This document shows positions 60,673-64,000 of a stretch of DNA of 64,000 nt, piece by piece (the first letter of the stretch is position 1; the number at the start of each line of letters is the position of its first letter). Where the stretch lies: contig CAJFCJ010000021.1 of the NCBI GenBank assembly GCA_904063045.1, positions 620,001 through 684,000 of the forward strand, given 5' to 3'. Under the pieces are notes generated by a model. It was not told the origin of the DNA. It ran no database searches and saw only the letters and a program-made list of their open reading frames with translations. The position numbers were made by a program, and so were the translations under genes. Source of the DNA: Dimorphilus gyrociliatus (Eukaryota; Annelida; Polychaeta; Dinophilidae).

Positions 60673-62183
60673 ATTTTTAATAATACACTCAATGAGAAAT
60701 AATCCAATTCTTTATCAGATATTCATTATATTCATTTTTCTTCCATATCTTAAGAATATGAAAGATTTTCCATTACATAACGTTGGGAATAGATAAGGCT
60801 ATTTTAGTGGGGAAAAAGAAAACAGAATAGCTCTTTAGTCTAGCCGTTCCTTTTTTTTTGTCACCGATTGTAGAAGTCGTGTAATTACTTATCTGTCTAC
60901 ACTTTCTTATCAATTCTGTTTTTTAGAGTTTTCTCTTTATCTTTAAATTTATCTTTCATAGAAAACCGTGGTGTCAAGTTAAATATTTCTAGTAAAGTTG
61001 TTAATACTTAAACGATATTCTTTAGAAGGATTAGTAATAATCAGAATCTTTAAGGTTATCAATTCGACCTTTGTTAGTTTTTCTATCACTCTTTCCTTAT
61101 CCTTTTAATTATTATTAATTTATTAATTGAATAAAGCTAATGTAAGACATGAACATTATAAACTTCTAGATAAACAGACAGATAGATAGATTGGGATATA
61201 CACGTTGTAAATTTACTATATTTACATTTCTATTAATATATAATGATGCTAAGTTGAAGGGAGATTAAAAAGGAAAATTAAGCTAAATAATGTTAAATAG
61301 ATAACTCATATTAATTTATTAATTGATAATTTCACTAGACTCTATAACTATTAGCCTAGAAAGAGGAACTTTAAACAAGCTGTTAAGAGTTGTCGACTTT
61401 TCTCCGTTGAAGGTAACAAATAAGGGTTGCAGTATTGATTTTTTTCCCCCCTGACTTTCTTCTGCAATTTTATCAACACCGCTTTATTTTATTATTATTA
61501 TCAAATTTCCAATCTTAGTTTACAAAACATGATTTAAACTAGATTTAAACCCGGCTTAATATTGGATTAGCTTTGAGAAATACTATATTGAATGAGGATA
61601 CTATTTTAAGTAAAAATTAGAAAAAAACATAGCCAATTAGCAACCCTGTCATTTAGTAAGTGCATAGCTATTGACTAATAATAAAGTTAATAGTCTTTCA
61701 GCAATTTCTCCTTTTCTTTTTTTTTTGCTTCAAAAGAGAAAGAATAACAGTATTATTACAAGTGATTTCAATGGCGTCCTTACTAACCCTAACCCTAACC
61801 TTCCTAAGCCTGCAATACATGTTTGCATGTATTTTCTAAGATAGCGAATTGTGTTTATTCGCGTATTATCTATAATAATTAGTAAAACTTATAAGATATA
61901 TTTACACTAGTATATAGTATGCATGCTATTTACATAGTATACATGCATAGTACATTTATATTACAATAATCTTATTCATAAGCAGTTGACCTTTTCCACG
62001 TATCCAATTCTTTTTTTTGTTAACCGGGTCAAAATATTTCATAACGAGAATCAATAGGATTTTTTTAGTCCTATGTGAAATACATAGAGAGCAATTATAT
62101 GCCAAAAAAAGCATTAGACTGGCTGTATCTCAACATTCGTTTCGGATCCTAAAGAGTTATCAGATAAGATAAGAATCCACACT
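60673..62183. other. Intergenic region between PRXL2B and FABP
   Basis: A+T-rich with no coding exon seen. It contains a short telomere-type repeat (61783-61800), a hairpin-forming AATACATG/CATGTATT pair (61814-61833) and ATGCATGC-like sequence at about 61918-61950. Confidence 0.5.
61783..61800 (-). repeat. Short interstitial telomere-type repeat (TTAGGG)3
   Basis: CTAACCCTAACCCTAACC, three units of the metazoan telomere repeat on the minus strand. It is too short to be a chromosome end and genes continue on both sides. Confidence 0.85.
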
Positions 62184-62189
62184 TTATAA
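62184..62189 (+). promoter_or_regulatory. TATA-like box of FABP
   Basis: TTATAA in CACTTTATAAGTAGCAG, about 85 bases upstream of the FABP start codon. A transcription start near 62210-62220 would follow. TATA use would suit a highly expressed tissue gene. Confidence 0.4.
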
Positions 62190-62270
62190 GTAGCAGACGC
62201 CATTTTCTCTACCCATTTCTTTTTTAATTGTTGTCCGGTTTAGGAAAGAACTAAAAAAACTAACTTAATC

Positions 62271-63614
62271 ATGTCTTTCTCTGGTATGTGGAAATTGGTT
62301 GAAAGCGATAAATTCGATGATTATATGAAGGCAATCGGTTTGTATTTTTTATATACAATTTGCTTTTTTTCGTTTATAAAGAAAGAGAAAAAAGCATCAT
62401 TTTCTATTAGAAATCGACTAATCTTCGTTTTTGATCGATATAAGTACGTTTATATAAAGAATATATATATATATAAATTTATATATATGGAATATAAGTG
62501 TCTATATTTGATTCAAGAGCTTAAATGGAGCAAACGCTGGTTGTATCCTATTGTAGGACTAAAACACTATAAAAGTATCTTATTACATGCTTTAAACAAT
62601 TGTTAGCAAGCTATTTCTTTCCAAGTCTTATCGCTATTTATATCATTATCGCTGTTTTCGTAGTTGTAAACTCTCTTTTGAATGAAATTATAAAAGAGTA
62701 TGATTAGGATCAATTAAAAAGAGATCTCTCAGATTACGGATACAAAATGTCCTTATAACTCATCTTAATTATCTTCCCCAGACAGCAAAAAGTAGTTGCA
62801 TCCTGTGTAATAATTTTCTTTATCTAGCAGAAGTTAGATTACAGTGATATCGTATCCTCTTTATATTATAAATTTTTATCTGAAAGTACCGTATTTGTAA
62901 AAGATTAACGACTATTCCCAACCTACTATGTACTTAAACCGTAATATTTATCAACATAATTAGTCATTATAATCTTTCATTGAACAATAGGCGTTGGCTT
63001 GGCACTCCGAACCATCGGTAACAAAACTAAGCCATCTCAAGAAATCATCATCGATGGAGATAACTACACCATCAAGACTATTTCTACTTTTAAAAATACC
63101 GAAATCAAGTTCACCCTCGGTACTGAATTCGATGAAAAGACCATCGATGGAAGAAACGTAAAAGTAAGTAGAAAACAATAAAATAAATGTTATAGGTGTG
63201 GTTCAGGAAATAACTATTTCTTCACTCTCTTTTTAGACTACTCCAACTAAAGATGGTAATAAGATCGTCTTACACCAAAAGGGTGATCCCGATTCAATCA
63301 TCACTAGAGAGTTGGTCGATGATAACACAATGAAAATGGTAAGCAATATGTCCTAAAAAAAAACAATAAAACCTTACTAAGAAAAAACAGAGCAAACATT
63401 CTGTTTACATGGATTTATCACAAAAAAACACATTTAACTTTACTATTGTTTAGTGACATTTAAACAAGATAAAGTCAACAAATAGTATTAGTTATCTTCT
63501 AATATAATAAAAATAGTTAAATAATAAAAACTATTAAAATTTATAATATATTTCAAATTTCAGGTTCTTACTTGCAAAGGTGTCGTTTGTACAAGAGTTT
63601 ACAAGAAAGAATAA
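62271..63614 (+). CDS. Intracellular fatty acid-binding protein (FABP)
   Basis: Cytosolic lipid chaperone of the iLBP beta-barrel family. Four exons join in phase: 62271-62337, 62991-63163, 63237-63338 and 63564-63614, giving 130 residues, close to the usual 132. The FABP signature at the N-terminus is FSGMWKLVESDKFDDYMKAI, then GVGLALRTIGNKTKPS. The barrel strands DNYTIKTISTFKNTEIKFTL, LGTEFDEKTIDGR and ITRELVDDNTMKMVLTCKGV follow. The ligand-binding Arg-x-Tyr is in the end motif TRVYKKE. Four exons with phases 1, 0 and 0 is the ancestral FABP gene structure. Codons are richer in ATC and GGT than in neighbours, which suggests strong expression. Which vertebrate FABP it resembles most cannot be told by eye. 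Confidence 0.95.
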
Positions 63615-63871
63615 GCACTTGGCTTTTGGTCTTAGTCTCTAGTTGCCTAGAAAAATAAAATGTTCTTACAATTTTTAATTGTCTTCTTTGCTTTATTTTA
63701 CTATTCGTTAGATGAAAATTTTCGCACTGCTTATACAGTATATACTATATATATATGTGCAGTATATATATATATTGTATAATATAAATGTTCAACAATT
63801 ATACGTACATAGTTTATTCCGGTCAAAAGATGTCAACTATTTTAGACCGACTACTACTAAGATTATTAATT
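63615..63871. other. Convergent 3' region with FABP poly(A) signal
   Basis: AATAAA at 63654-63659 lies about 40 bases past the FABP stop. TA-rich sequence with TATACAGTATATAC (63732 onward) follows. A 61-codon plus-strand open frame here is an A+T artefact. Confidence 0.55.
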
Positions 63872-64000
63872 TTAAATCGGTTGAAAAAGCTTTTTAAGAG
63901 ATTCCTTGTCGTCATTCACGGCGATTTGTAAAGCTACATCAAAATCTGGAACGTAAGCGGCTTGTTTAGCTTTCTCTTTCATTTCGACTTTAAAATCATT
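63872..64000 (-). CDS. Unidentified protein, C-terminal 42 codons (5' part outside window)
   Basis: The minus-strand frame stays open from the window edge to TAA at 63872-63874. It encodes NDFKVEMKEKAKQAAYVPDF, then DVALQIAVNDDKESLKKLFQ and the end PI. Codon choice (GCC, ATC, GAC, GTC among A+T-rich ones) and G+C content above the flank support a real terminal exon. I do not recognise the family. Convergent with FABP. Confidence 0.55.
   Translation of the reverse strand, partial: NDFKVEMKEKAKQAAYVPDFDVALQIAVNDDKESLKKLFQPI

Noticed and set aside
1-64000. CRISPR array, operon, prophage or bacterial mobile element
   Set aside because: All genes are eukaryotic with spliceosomal introns. Repeats are microsatellites, and no transposase, integrase or regularly spaced repeat array was seen.

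Overview
This is a metazoan nuclear window. It is A+T-rich, has no operons, and its genes are split by many short GT-AG introns, mostly about 50-80 bases. The gene set is animal: a BK-type potassium channel, an ABCC4-like transporter, IRF2BP, ERI2, an 11-membrane-span polycystin-1 relative, Hikeshi, PRXL2B and a fatty-acid-binding protein. The tiny introns and modular extracellular proteins would fit a compact-genome lophotrochozoan such as a small annelid, but the species cannot be fixed from sequence alone. All exon joins below were read by hand from reading frame, splice dinucleotides and phase.

Layout. 1-2619 (+): 3' part of a BK/SLO channel gene. 3053-7399 (+): eight-exon ABCC4-like transporter. 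7400-25075: gene-poor and rich in microsatellites and CpG patches, centred on the IRF2BP gene (13460-17531, +), whose introns are unusually long here. 25076-27417 (+): ERI2-type exonuclease with a GRF zinc finger. 28794-57349 (+): one giant polycystin-1-like gene of about 60 exons and roughly 5,500 residues. Its parts, in order, are a signal peptide, Cys-rich modules, WSC, seven LamG/ConA-like modules, C-type lectin domains, a fibrinogen-like module, PAN, a second WSC, seven PKD repeats, REJ, GAIN/GPS, PLAT and a channel-like membrane region. A 5.2 kb intron of this gene holds two small single-exon candidate genes for secreted or surface proteins, one on each strand.

The right-hand part is compact. 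Hikeshi (57974-58558, -) is intronless. Then come PRXL2B (59644-60493, +), FABP (62271-63614, +) and the 3' end of an unidentified gene (63872-64000, -).

The best find is that the PRXL2B redox motif is U-x-x-C. An in-frame TGA sits exactly where relatives have cysteine, and a canonical type II SECIS hairpin lies in the 3' UTR before the poly(A) signal. The gene is therefore a selenoprotein (SelU family) that ordinary gene callers would truncate. Other leads are three C-type lectin domains inserted within one LamG fold of the polycystin, CTCF-like motifs in convergent orientation around the IRF2BP domain, a degenerate calcium bowl in the BK channel, and two enriched palindromic short motifs.

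The genes do not form one pathway. BK, ABCC4 and polycystin are membrane proteins, ERI2 is an RNA/DNA exonuclease, IRF2BP is a nuclear co-regulator, and Hikeshi, PRXL2B and FABP are small housekeeping proteins.
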